From: an uncultured Erysipelotrichaceae bacterium
GTDB lineage: Bacteria; Bacillota_I; Bacilli_A; RFN20; CAG-826
Length of the DNA stretch: 5,064 bases
Direction of reading: 5' to 3'
Assembly: GCA_902774655.1 (NCBI GenBank)
Contig: CACYJD010000058.1
Location: 1 to 5,064, forward strand
Positions 1 to 5,064 of the stretch are shown piece by piece; the first letter of the stretch is position 1, and each line of letters starts with the position of its first letter. The translations under genes were made by a program, and so were the position numbers. The notes below the pieces were generated by a model. That model was given only the letters and a program-made list of their open reading frames with translations, did not search any database and was not told the origin of the DNA.

Positions 1-809
1 TATGCACTTCCCCAAGGGGAGAACATTCTTGCAGGATCATGAGATTCAAATAAATGATCACCATCGAAATTAAGTAATGCCCATTCGTCATTAGCGAAGT
101 GAGCAGGAGCGAAATCAAGAATAACACCGATACCAGCTTGGTGAAGTCTATCAACAAAGCTCATTAATTGGAATGGGTTGCCATATCTAGAATCTACTGA
201 ATAGAATCCGGTACCTTGATATCCCCAAGAACCATCGAATGGATATTGGGTAATAGGCATGATTTCAACGTGAGTATAGCCAAGTTCTTTAACGTAAGGA
301 ATAAGATAATCTGCAACTTCTTCATAGGAAGGATTGCGACCATCAACTAAGCCTTTCCAAGAACCGATGTGCATTTCATAAATTGATAATGGTTTATCGA
401 AGTTTCTATCACGAGATTTTAAGAATAAATCATCGTGCCAAATGAAATTACGATAATCAAATAATCTAGAACATGTTCCAGGACGTAATTCACTAAAGAA
501 TGCAAAAGGGTCGGCCTTATCGACATATTTGCCTTCAGCGTTTTTAAAATGGAATTTGTAGGATTGATATTGATTTAAGCCAGGAATAAAAACCTCCCAA
601 CAACCAGAGTCATCGACTTTGGACATTTTGTTGGCGCCAACATCCCATCCGTTCCATTCTCCAATTACAGAAACATCTTCTGCTCTAGGTGCATATAAGC
701 GAAAAGTAACGCCGTTCTTGCGGCCTTTCTTTTCAAAGTGGGCTCCAAAGTAGGTATATGCGTCCATGCATTGGCCCATTAAGTAATCGTATAAAATTCC
801 GTATGCCAT
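1..809 (-). CDS. glgB: 1,4-alpha-glucan branching enzyme, N-terminal part (cut by window edge)
   Basis: This enzyme makes alpha-1,6 branches in glycogen by moving a cut alpha-1,4 segment; it is cytoplasmic. The ATG is at 807-809 and 269 codons read leftward without a stop. Residues about 20-105 look like the CBM48 module of GlgB, with YFGAH (20-24), GVTFRLYAP (33-41) and VIGEWNGWD (48-56). The GH13 barrel starts near SIYEMHIGSW (142-151). The branching-enzyme signature HVEIMPITQYPFDGSWGYQ (180-198) and SRYG (207-210) follow, then conserved region I at ILDFAPAHF (230-238). The catalytic Asp/Glu residues lie beyond the left edge. Region I is usually DWVPAHF, so F233 and A234 are departures. FDGSWGYQ separates it from GlgX and trehalohydrolase relatives. 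It is divergent from ackA. No Shine-Dalgarno motif precedes the ATG, but the upstream in-frame sequence offers no better start. Family assignment is firm; activity is inferred. Confidence 0.95.
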   Translation of the reverse strand, partial: MAYGILYDYLMGQCMDAYTYFGAHFEKKGRKNGVTFRLYAPRAEDVSVIGEWNGWDVGANKMSKVDDSGCWEVFIPGLNQYQSYKFHFKNAEGKYVDKADPFAFFSELRPGTCSRLFDYRNFIWHDDLFLKSRDRNFDKPLSIYEMHIGSWKGLVDGRNPSYEEVADYLIPYVKELGYTHVEIMPITQYPFDGSWGYQGTGFYSVDSRYGNPFQLMSFVDRLHQAGIGVILDFAPAHFANDEWALLNFDGDHLFESHDPARMFSPWGSA

Positions 810-813
810 GATG

Positions 814-824
814 CTTATATTATA
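814..824 (-). promoter_or_regulatory. candidate glgB -10 region, possibly near-leaderless
   Basis: On the minus strand a perfect TATAAT lies at 824-819, overlapped by TATAAG at 819-814. The glgB ATG is at 809, so transcription from either would begin within a few bases of the start codon. The -35 position for the first (847-842, TTATTT) is a poor match. The region is simply TATA-rich, so a chance match is possible. The lack of a ribosome site before glgB fits a leaderless or very short leader. Confidence 0.4.
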
Positions 825-943
825 TATAAAGAAAAGAGCAAAAATAAAGATACCAAGACTAAAAATTTAAGATTTTTGGAACTTTTGTCTCAAATACTTG
901 ACTATATAGCAGTTTTTTAATGTTGCTGTTCTATTATTCATTG

Positions 944-972
944 TTGAAAATTGGCATTTATATTTTTATAAT
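944..972 (+). promoter_or_regulatory. ackA promoter (TTGAAA-17-TATAAT)
   Basis: TTGAAA at 944-949 and a perfect TATAAT at 967-972 are separated by exactly 17 bases, the ideal housekeeping sigma-factor geometry. Transcription should start near 979-980, giving a leader of about 18-20 bases that includes the ribosome site at 984-987. It lies inside the in-frame upstream extension that begins at 920, which argues strongly that translation starts at 998. No cre-like catabolite operator, of the kind known upstream of Bacillus ackA, was recognised between 810 and 997. Confidence 0.85.
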
Positions 973-983
973 TCATTCGAAAC

Positions 984-987
984 GAGG
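984..987 (+). promoter_or_regulatory. ackA ribosome binding site
   Basis: GAGG ends 10 bases before the ATG at 998. It is the only purine-rich site suitably placed for an acetate kinase start, and it selects 998 over the ATG at 920, which has only a T-run upstream. Confidence 0.65.
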
Positions 988-997
988 TTGCAAAATT

Positions 998-2194
998 ATG
1001 GCAAAAGTTATGGCAGTTAATGCTGGTAGTTCAAGCTTAAAGTTTAAACTTTATGAAATGCCAGAAGCTAAAGTTATTTGTTCAGGTAACGCTGAACGTA
1101 TTGGACACGAAGATGCAATTTTTGGCATCAAGTACAATGGTGAATCATCCAAAGACATCGTCCCAATTCTTGATCATGAGAGAGCTGTTGAGTTATTAGC
1201 AGACGCTCTTATCAGTAAAGGAATCATCAAATCGATGGACGAAATTGTCGCAATTGGACATAGAATCGTTCAAGGTGGTAAATATTTCTCCAAGAGTGTT
1301 TTATTTGATAAGAAAACTGAAGATTTAATTGAATCTTTAATTCCACTCGCTCCACTTCACAACAGAGCACATTTAGTTGGATTTAGAGCTTTCAAAAAAT
1401 ATCTTCCTGATGTTACAAGTGTTGCAGTTTTTGACACCGCATTCCACCAAACAATGGAAGAACAAGATTACTTATTCCCAATTCCATACGAATACAGTGT
1501 GAAATATGACTGTAGAAGATATGGCGCACACGGAACTTCTCATCAATATTTATCTAGAGAAGGCCTTAAATATCTTGAAGGTGTTGAACATCCAAGAATC
1601 ATCTCTTGCCATATTGGCTCAGGTGCATCCATCACCGCTATTAAAGATGGTAAGTGTGTTGCAACTTCGATGGGCTTATCTCCACTTGGTGGAATTATGA
1701 TGGGAACTAGAACTGGTGATTTAGACCCAACAGTTATGAATTATTTATGCCAATGCACTGGTAAATCAGTTGAAGAAATGTTCCAAATTTTCAATAAGAA
1801 GTCCGGTCTTTTAGGTGTAAGTGAAGTCTCTAACGACTCTAGAGATATCGCTGCAGCTATTGCTCAAGGTAATAAACTCGCTATGTTAGCAGACACTATG
1901 TTTGTGAGAAGAGTTTGTGACTTTATTGGTCAATACTTTGTAAGACTTGGAGGAGCGGATTTAATTATCTTCTCCGCAGGTATCGGTGAAAATGGTCCTG
2001 ATTTTAGAGAAAAAGTTTGTAAAGAACTCGAGCCATCATTAGGCGTTAAGATTGATCCAAGTAAAAATGATGGACTTAGAGGCAAAGAAGCACTCATTTC
2101 AAAACCAGATAGCAAGATTAAAGTTGTCGTCATCCCTACCGATGAAGAATTAGTCATCGCCCAAGACGCTTACTCTTACTACCTCGCAAAATAA
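998..2194 (+). CDS. ackA: acetate kinase
   Basis: It interconverts acetyl phosphate + ADP and acetate + ATP in the cytoplasm, the ATP-yielding last step of acetate fermentation. The start at 998 gives 398 residues, the usual family length, and a standard N-terminus. The frame is open from an ATG at 920, but those 26 extra residues cover the promoter and look like translated spacer. ASKHA-fold landmarks are in order: NAGSSSLKF (8-16), GHR with R89, APLHN (118-122), VFDTAFHQT with D146 (144-152), RRYGAHGTSH with H178 (173-182), GTRTGDLDP with R238 (236-244), NKKSGLLG (266-273), SAGIGEN (326-332) and PTDEEL with E383 (380-385). Departures from the common motifs are HIGSGAS for HLGNGAS (205-211), IVQGG for VVHGG (90-94) and HNRA for HNPA (121-124). 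No phosphotransacetylase gene (pta) is adjacent. It ends in TAA and is followed by a terminator, so it appears monocistronic. Identity is essentially certain. Confidence 0.98.
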   Translation: MAKVMAVNAGSSSLKFKLYEMPEAKVICSGNAERIGHEDAIFGIKYNGESSKDIVPILDHERAVELLADALISKGIIKSMDEIVAIGHRIVQGGKYFSKSVLFDKKTEDLIESLIPLAPLHNRAHLVGFRAFKKYLPDVTSVAVFDTAFHQTMEEQDYLFPIPYEYSVKYDCRRYGAHGTSHQYLSREGLKYLEGVEHPRIISCHIGSGASITAIKDGKCVATSMGLSPLGGIMMGTRTGDLDPTVMNYLCQCTGKSVEEMFQIFNKKSGLLGVSEVSNDSRDIAAAIAQGNKLAMLADTMFVRRVCDFIGQYFVRLGGADLIIFSAGIGENGPDFREKVCKELEPSLGVKIDPSKNDGLRGKEALISKPDSKIKVVVIPTDEELVIAQDAYSYYLAK

Positions 2195-2210
2195 CAAATC
2201 TTATCCAATT

Positions 2211-2239
2211 AATAGGGTAGTTAATCTGCCCTATTTTTT
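2211..2239 (+). terminator. Rho-independent terminator of ackA
   Basis: A 10-bp stem pairs 2211-2220 with 2226-2235 (one T-G wobble, core AATAGGG/CCCTATT), with a 5-base TTAAT loop. A T-run covers 2234-2239. It starts 17 bases after the ackA stop. Confidence 0.93.
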
Positions 2240-2269
2240 ATATCAATGTTAAAAACGCTATATTTTCTT

Positions 2270-2275
2270 TATAAT
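2270..2275 (+). promoter_or_regulatory. candidate -10 box for the YwaF-like membrane protein gene
   Basis: A perfect TATAAT at 2270-2275 lies just downstream of the ackA terminator and 24 bases before the ATG at 2300. No good -35 is present: TGTTAA at 2247-2252 is a weak match at 17-base spacing. Predicted transcription starts near 2282, just ahead of or within the ribosome site, so the leader would be short. It falls inside the upstream in-frame extension beginning at 2246, which favours the 2300 start. Confidence 0.55.
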
Positions 2276-2282
2276 ATAAGGC

Positions 2283-2289
2283 AGAAGGG
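2283..2289 (+). promoter_or_regulatory. ribosome binding site choosing the start at 2300
   Basis: AGAAGGG ends 10 bases before the ATG at 2300. The alternative in-frame ATG at 2246 is preceded only by the terminator T-run and has no purine-rich site. Confidence 0.6.
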
Positions 2290-2299
2290 TCGACTATTT

Positions 2300-2977
2300 A
2301 TGATTGGCCTAGCAGTTTATCTAGGCTTAAGAAATAAACACAAAGATGAAAAGGTCAAAAACAAAGTATTAATATGGTCCGCTATATTAATGGACGGTTT
2401 TGAAATACTAAAGTTTATTATTGTTTGCACTAGAGAAGGCAGCATTGAGCCAATGAAAAGAATGCTTCCTTTATTCTTATGTAGCATTCAATTAATTACT
2501 ATTCCACTAGCAGCATTCTCAAAAGGAAGAGTTAAGGAAGCAAGCATGGACTTTGTCTTTATCTTTGGCATTCTCGGTGCTGTTTTAGGTACTTATGGCG
2601 CAGGACAAAACTACAATGCTTATCCTGTACTTTCATTTGATAATGTTGTTTCTGGTTTAACCCATACAATTGCGGGATTCGCGTCACTATATATAGTAAT
2701 TTCGGGATTAACGAGTATGAAACCAAAGAATATTTGGATTACTTTTACAATATTGATTTCTTTCTGTGTTGTAGCGTATATCGCCGATATTATTATTCCT
2801 TATAACTATATGTTCCTAATGAACCATGATGGAACGCCATACCAAATCTTCTACGATATGGTTAATGGAAACAAAGTTCTTTACCCACTAATTGTGGTGT
2901 TCTTGTTCCTGTTTTACGTATCAATTTTCTATCTTGTTTACTTCCTAATTAGAAAAGCAAAAGCGAAAAATAACTAA
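2300..2977 (+). CDS. YwaF/TP0381-like multipass membrane protein
   Basis: This is a 225-residue integral membrane protein whose function is not established. Hydrophobic segments lie at about 1-10 (short), 23-43, 56-73, 83-102, 114-137, 145-167 and 193-217, with a basic C-terminal tail (RKAKAK). Three features match what I recall of the YwaF/TP0381 (TIGR02206) family, related to animal TMEM164: MLPLFLCS (55-62), with the usual histidine of LPLHLC replaced by F59; a conserved-type histidine in GLTH (119-122); and NYMFL (169-173) followed by a loop and a last helix. TMEM164 is reported to be a cysteine-dependent lipid acyltransferase, so C61 and H122 are candidate functional residues; this is only inference here. 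The first helix is unusually short from the chosen start, and the 2246 start adds 18 residues without giving a clean helix. A promoter-like -10 precedes it and a terminator follows. Family call moderate; function unknown. Confidence 0.8.
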   Translation: MIGLAVYLGLRNKHKDEKVKNKVLIWSAILMDGFEILKFIIVCTREGSIEPMKRMLPLFLCSIQLITIPLAAFSKGRVKEASMDFVFIFGILGAVLGTYGAGQNYNAYPVLSFDNVVSGLTHTIAGFASLYIVISGLTSMKPKNIWITFTILISFCVVAYIADIIIPYNYMFLMNHDGTPYQIFYDMVNGNKVLYPLIVVFLFLFYVSIFYLVYFLIRKAKAKNN

Positions 2978-2997
2978 AGATTTATACTGAATTAGAG

Positions 2998-3026
2998 ACT
3001 ACCCAGCATATTTGGGTAGTTTTTTT
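2998..3026 (+). terminator. Rho-independent terminator after the membrane protein gene
   Basis: A perfect 8-bp stem pairs ACTACCCA (2998-3005) with TGGGTAGT (3013-3020) around a 7-base loop. A run of seven T follows at 3020-3026. It begins 20 bases after the stop codon. Confidence 0.94.
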
Positions 3027-3050
3027 GACTAATTTTCTTGACACATTTTT
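3025..3050 (+). repeat. imperfect tandem 13-base repeat at the lipoprotein promoter
   Basis: TTGACTAATTTTC (3025-3037) is followed directly by TTGACACATTTTT (3038-3050), matching at 10 of 13 positions. The second copy carries the -35 TTGACA and the first overlaps the end of the preceding terminator T-run. It may be chance in AT-rich DNA or a small duplication. Confidence 0.3.
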
Positions 3051-3067
3051 AAATGACTTAATAATAT
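3038..3067 (+). promoter_or_regulatory. lipoprotein gene promoter
   Basis: A perfect -35 TTGACA lies at 3038-3043. The -10 is either AATAAT at 3060-3065 (16-base spacer, 5 of 6 matches) or TAATAT at 3062-3067 (18-base spacer, 4 of 6). Transcription would start near 3072, giving a leader of about 28 bases with a strong ribosome site. Together with the consensus -35 this suggests high expression. Confidence 0.75.
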
Positions 3068-3080
3068 ATATAACTTTTAT

Positions 3081-3091
3081 AAGGAAAGGAG
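3081..3091 (+). promoter_or_regulatory. strong ribosome binding site of the lipoprotein gene
   Basis: AAGGAAAGGAG, the best Shine-Dalgarno match in the window, ends 8 bases before the ATG at 3100. It rules out the in-frame ATG at 3025, which lies within the preceding terminator's T-run and upstream of the promoter. Confidence 0.9.
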
Positions 3092-3099
3092 AAAAACTT

Positions 3100-4392
3100 A
3101 TGAAATTCGCAAAAACACTTCCACTAGCATTGCTAAGTACTCTCTTACTAGCAGGTTGCGGTGAACAAGAAAATCGTCCAACAACATTAAAAGAAGTCTA
3201 TGACGCCTTCGAAGATGGCGACATCGATGGTCAAAAAGTTGATAGCTACATCTTTGGTGGTCAAAATGGTGAAGCTCTTTTATCAAGTAAAGATGGACAA
3301 TATAGTCAAGTTGATAAAACTCATGGTATCTACTATCCAATTTGGATGTGGGCTGAAGGTTTAGAGGATGAAGATTACGAGGAAAGAGTCTTTAAAGGCA
3401 CAGAAAGTCAATCTTTCCAACGTTATGATAATGACATTATTGTTGCCTCCGAAGAAACCTCAATGAGAACCTTCAACAAAGATTATGATCCACAAGACGA
3501 GGATGACGATGGATTAACAAAGGACCCTACCAAAAACTTTACTGGCGTTGCCACTATTAACAAAACCGAAGAAGGAAAAATTGGTTATCACTATGTTAGA
3601 GACGATAAATTACGTCCTGAAATGACCAACTATAACTTCTACCAAGAAACCGAAAATAGCGAAGAAACACTTGAAAAAGTCTTTAGTGGCGCTGTAATGG
3701 GTGCTGAAGCCTACATGATTGCAACTGATACTTTCTCACAATTCAGTCAATACTCCACTGCGTGGGATGATATGACTCCTGTCGAATCATATAAGGCTAG
3801 TAAAGGTGAAGGAAAACTCAAATATCAATATGCTGGTGATCTTTGCATGGATTTATATTCTGCTGAAAGATTATGGGCATGGGAATATGCAGATGATGAT
3901 GACAAGTACGAAGAACCATTAAATAAAACAACAGAAGAATATAATGGTATCTATGTTGATAGACGTATTCGTTTCTCTGTCGAACTCGAAATCGATTCTG
4001 AAGGTTTCTTAACATATATTAAGGCCACATACTTCTCTTATTGGACAAGATTATTACGTGACCCTAACTACACCGCTGCAGATGACCTTCCAGGTTACCC
4101 ACTTGTTAATGATGATTTCACAGAAGATGATTTAGCTGCTCTTAAAGCTAGACTCTACGAACCAAAAACCATCCCAACAAGTGATGGTAAGGGTGAACAA
4201 AATAACGCATATTATGGTGGTTATGTTACAAGTAACCTTCCATATGAATATGACGAATTCACACTAAGTGGCGAATCACTTGGTGACTTCGAAGAATCTA
4301 AACTTCCAAGTCATGTTGGCATGCGTGATAACGATGGCACCGATGAAGGTGTATGGATTAACGCATTAGAATTATACGAAGAAGAGTTCTAA
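3100..4392 (+). CDS. acidic secreted lipoprotein of unknown function
   Basis: I do not recognise this 430-residue protein by family. Residues 1-20 are a lipoprotein signal peptide: basic start (MKFAK), hydrophobic stretch 7-18 and lipobox LLAGC, so C20 should be lipid-modified and the protein anchored on the outer face of the membrane. The start at 3100 is fixed by this signal and the ribosome site. The mature part is very acidic and rich in Tyr, Asn and Asp, with Asp/Glu clusters at 128-142 and 262-272 and an acidic C-terminus (EEEF). Only one other cysteine exists (C249). Alternating polar/hydrophobic strands at about 147-166, 238-253 and 290-312 (for example FSVELEIDSEG, 292-302) suggest an all-beta carrier fold such as LolA/LppX; this is a weak inference. 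No ABC permease, ATPase or other partner adjoins it, so a solute-binding role is not supported by context. It has its own promoter and terminator. The lipoprotein call is firm; function is open. Confidence 0.9.
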   Translation: MKFAKTLPLALLSTLLLAGCGEQENRPTTLKEVYDAFEDGDIDGQKVDSYIFGGQNGEALLSSKDGQYSQVDKTHGIYYPIWMWAEGLEDEDYEERVFKGTESQSFQRYDNDIIVASEETSMRTFNKDYDPQDEDDDGLTKDPTKNFTGVATINKTEEGKIGYHYVRDDKLRPEMTNYNFYQETENSEETLEKVFSGAVMGAEAYMIATDTFSQFSQYSTAWDDMTPVESYKASKGEGKLKYQYAGDLCMDLYSAERLWAWEYADDDDKYEEPLNKTTEEYNGIYVDRRIRFSVELEIDSEGFLTYIKATYFSYWTRLLRDPNYTAADDLPGYPLVNDDFTEDDLAALKARLYEPKTIPTSDGKGEQNNAYYGGYVTSNLPYEYDEFTLSGESLGDFEESKLPSHVGMRDNDGTDEGVWINALELYEEEF

Positions 4393-4410
4393 TATTCTCT
4401 CTTGTAAATT

Positions 4411-4437
4411 AGCACTTCTTAATTGAGGTGCTTTTTT
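4411..4437 (+). terminator. Rho-independent terminator of the lipoprotein gene
   Basis: An 8-bp stem pairs AGCACTTC (4411-4418) with GAGGTGCT (4425-4432), with one T-G wobble and a 6-base loop. T-run 4432-4437 follows. It starts 18 bases after the stop. Confidence 0.92.
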
Positions 4438-4438
4438 C

Positions 4439-4467
4439 TTGCTAGAAAAAGAAATTGTTGTTATATT
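4439..4467 (+). promoter_or_regulatory. candidate nrnA promoter (TTGCTA-17-TATATT)
   Basis: TTGCTA at 4439-4444 and TATATT at 4462-4467 are separated by 17 bases. The -35 begins two bases after the preceding terminator's T-run. Transcription would start near 4474, giving a leader of about 19 bases containing the ribosome site. Confidence 0.65.
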
Positions 4468-4480
4468 ACACTATTCTATT

Positions 4481-4486
4481 AAGGAG
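4481..4486 (+). promoter_or_regulatory. nrnA ribosome binding site
   Basis: AAGGAG ends 6 bases before the ATG at 4493, near-ideal spacing. It selects this ATG over the internal ATG at codon 6. Confidence 0.88.
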
Positions 4487-4492
4487 ATAGTT

Positions 4493-5064
4493 ATGAGAAA
4501 AGAGAAGATGCCCCTTGAACTAGCGGAAGAAGCCAAACCATTTGTAAGAAAATATAACAAACTTTACAAGATGATCGAAAAATACAACAAGATTGCTATT
4601 TTTAGGCATCAAAAACCTGACTATGACGCTCAAGGTTCTCAAATGGGTTTATATCATTTCTTAAAAGATAACTATCCAAATAAAGAAATCGTCTATGTTG
4701 GTGAAAACCATGTAACTTTAACTCCCAAATGCTTCCCAGTAACAATGGATGTCAAAGATGAGTGGTTTGATGAAGGTGTTTTAGCCATTGTATGCGACAC
4801 TAGTGATAAGAAGAGAATTTCTGACACAAGATGGAAAAGAGCCGACTACCTAGTGAAAATTGACCATCATCCAGACGTAAATCATTATGGAAAAATCTCT
4901 ATTGTTGATCCTAGTTTAGCTGCTGCAAGTGAACTAATTGCAAACTTCTGTTTATATGGTGTTTACAATAAAAATTTAGTTTTAAACCATGATGCTGCTG
5001 AATACTTATATATTGCCTTAGTGGGCGATTCAGGCCGTTTCCTATATGATTCTTGCACTGTTCA
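4493..5064 (+). CDS. nrnA: DHH-family phosphoesterase, NrnA/YtqI type (cut by window edge)
   Basis: NrnA-type enzymes are cytoplasmic, Mn-dependent, degrade 2-5 nt nanoRNAs and remove the 3' phosphate from pAp. The frame is open from 4493 for 190 codons to the right edge. DHH motifs are in order: RHQKPDYDAQGSQ (38-50; H39, D43 and D45 as motif I metal ligands), CDTSDKKRI (101-109; motif II D102), IDHHP (123-127; the DHH motif) and VGDSGRFL (177-184; motif IV D179). They match what I recall of B. subtilis NrnA (HRHVRPDPDAYGSQ and VGDTGRFLF), with Thr to Ser at 180. The stretch before motif I is about 35 residues, somewhat longer than in that protein. The C-terminal DHHA1 substrate-binding domain must lie beyond the window, so nanoRNase cannot be told from c-di-AMP/pApA-preferring relatives. 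The short length before motif I and lack of membrane helices argue against GdpP. Own promoter and ribosome site; preceded by a terminator. Confidence 0.92.
   Translation, partial: MRKEKMPLELAEEAKPFVRKYNKLYKMIEKYNKIAIFRHQKPDYDAQGSQMGLYHFLKDNYPNKEIVYVGENHVTLTPKCFPVTMDVKDEWFDEGVLAIVCDTSDKKRISDTRWKRADYLVKIDHHPDVNHYGKISIVDPSLAAASELIANFCLYGVYNKNLVLNHDAAEYLYIALVGDSGRFLYDSCTV

Noticed and set aside
861..877. Small A/T hairpin (AAAAAT, 5-base loop, ATTTTT) between glgB and ackA, considered as a terminator or operator.
   Set aside because: The stem has only A-T pairs, no T-run follows on either strand, and it lies between divergent gene starts where no terminator is needed.
920..997. In-frame upstream extension of AckA by 26 residues.
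   Set aside because: It covers the TTGAAA-17-TATAAT promoter and the ribosome site, adds a sequence foreign to acetate kinases, and has no ribosome site before 920.
1506..1700. Short alternative-frame and antisense open frames inside ackA and the lipoprotein gene.
   Set aside because: They lie wholly within well-supported genes, lack ribosome sites and encode low-complexity or unrecognisable products.
2246..2299. In-frame upstream start of the membrane protein.
   Set aside because: No ribosome site precedes it, and it overlaps the -10 box at 2270-2275 and the AGAAGGG site serving the ATG at 2300.
3025..3099. In-frame upstream start of the lipoprotein.
   Set aside because: It begins in the previous terminator's T-run and upstream of the promoter. 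A 25-residue extension would also bury the lipoprotein signal peptide.
3478..3522. Asp-rich stretch of the lipoprotein (residues 128-142) as an EF-hand or dockerin-type calcium loop.
   Set aside because: The DEDDDG core resembles part of a calcium loop, but the flanking helices and the Glu at loop position 12 are not evident and there is no second copy. It looks like compositional acidity.
3892..3906. DDDDK (residues 265-269 of the lipoprotein) as a meaningful protease processing site.
   Set aside because: It matches the enteropeptidase recognition sequence, but a chance match is likely in a protein this rich in Asp.
810..5064. Search for a defence, mobile or other novel multi-gene system.
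   Set aside because: No transposase, integrase, nuclease-helicase, toxin-antitoxin, repeat array or reverse-transcriptase motif was seen; the identifiable genes are housekeeping and each is separately transcribed.

Overview
The window reads as ordinary chromosomal DNA from a low-GC member of the Bacillota/Mycoplasmatota, most likely a Bacilli-class lineage near the Acholeplasma/RF39/Izemoplasma or Erysipelotrichales groups. The genus cannot be fixed from sequence alone. The basis is AT-rich codon choice, strong AAGGAG-type ribosome sites, TTGACA/TATAAT-type promoters, a Gram-positive-style lipoprotein signal, and an NrnA/YtqI-type DHH phosphoesterase. All visible stops are TAA, tryptophan is encoded by TGG throughout, and no in-frame TGA occurs in any of the five genes. 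This argues for the standard bacterial code rather than the UGA=Trp code of Mycoplasma.

Layout: (1) 1-809, minus strand, is the first 269 codons of a 1,4-alpha-glucan branching enzyme (glgB), cut by the left edge. (2) 810-997 is a divergent intergenic region with a leftward -10-like element very close to the glgB start and a strong rightward ackA promoter. (3) 998-2194 is acetate kinase (ackA), followed by a terminator. (4) 2300-2977 is a six-to-seven-pass membrane protein resembling the YwaF/TP0381/TMEM164 family, followed by a terminator. (5) 3100-4392 is an acidic secreted lipoprotein of unknown function with its own promoter and terminator. (6) 4493-5064 is the 5' part of an nrnA-like DHH phosphoesterase, cut by the right edge.

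The four rightward genes are not an obvious operon. A hairpin plus T-tract ends each of the three complete ones, and a candidate promoter and ribosome site precede each gene. Functions are mixed: glycogen branching, substrate-level ATP formation from acetyl phosphate, an unassigned membrane protein, a surface lipoprotein and nanoRNA/pAp turnover. glgB and ackA fit a fermentative, carbohydrate-storing cell, but no shared regulator site was found.

No tRNA, rRNA, CRISPR, insertion sequence, phage or defence gene is visible, and I see no convincing new multi-gene system. The points most worth a second look are the uncharacterised lipoprotein, the short N-terminus and altered motif of the membrane protein, active-site-loop substitutions in AckA, and the possibly leaderless glgB start.
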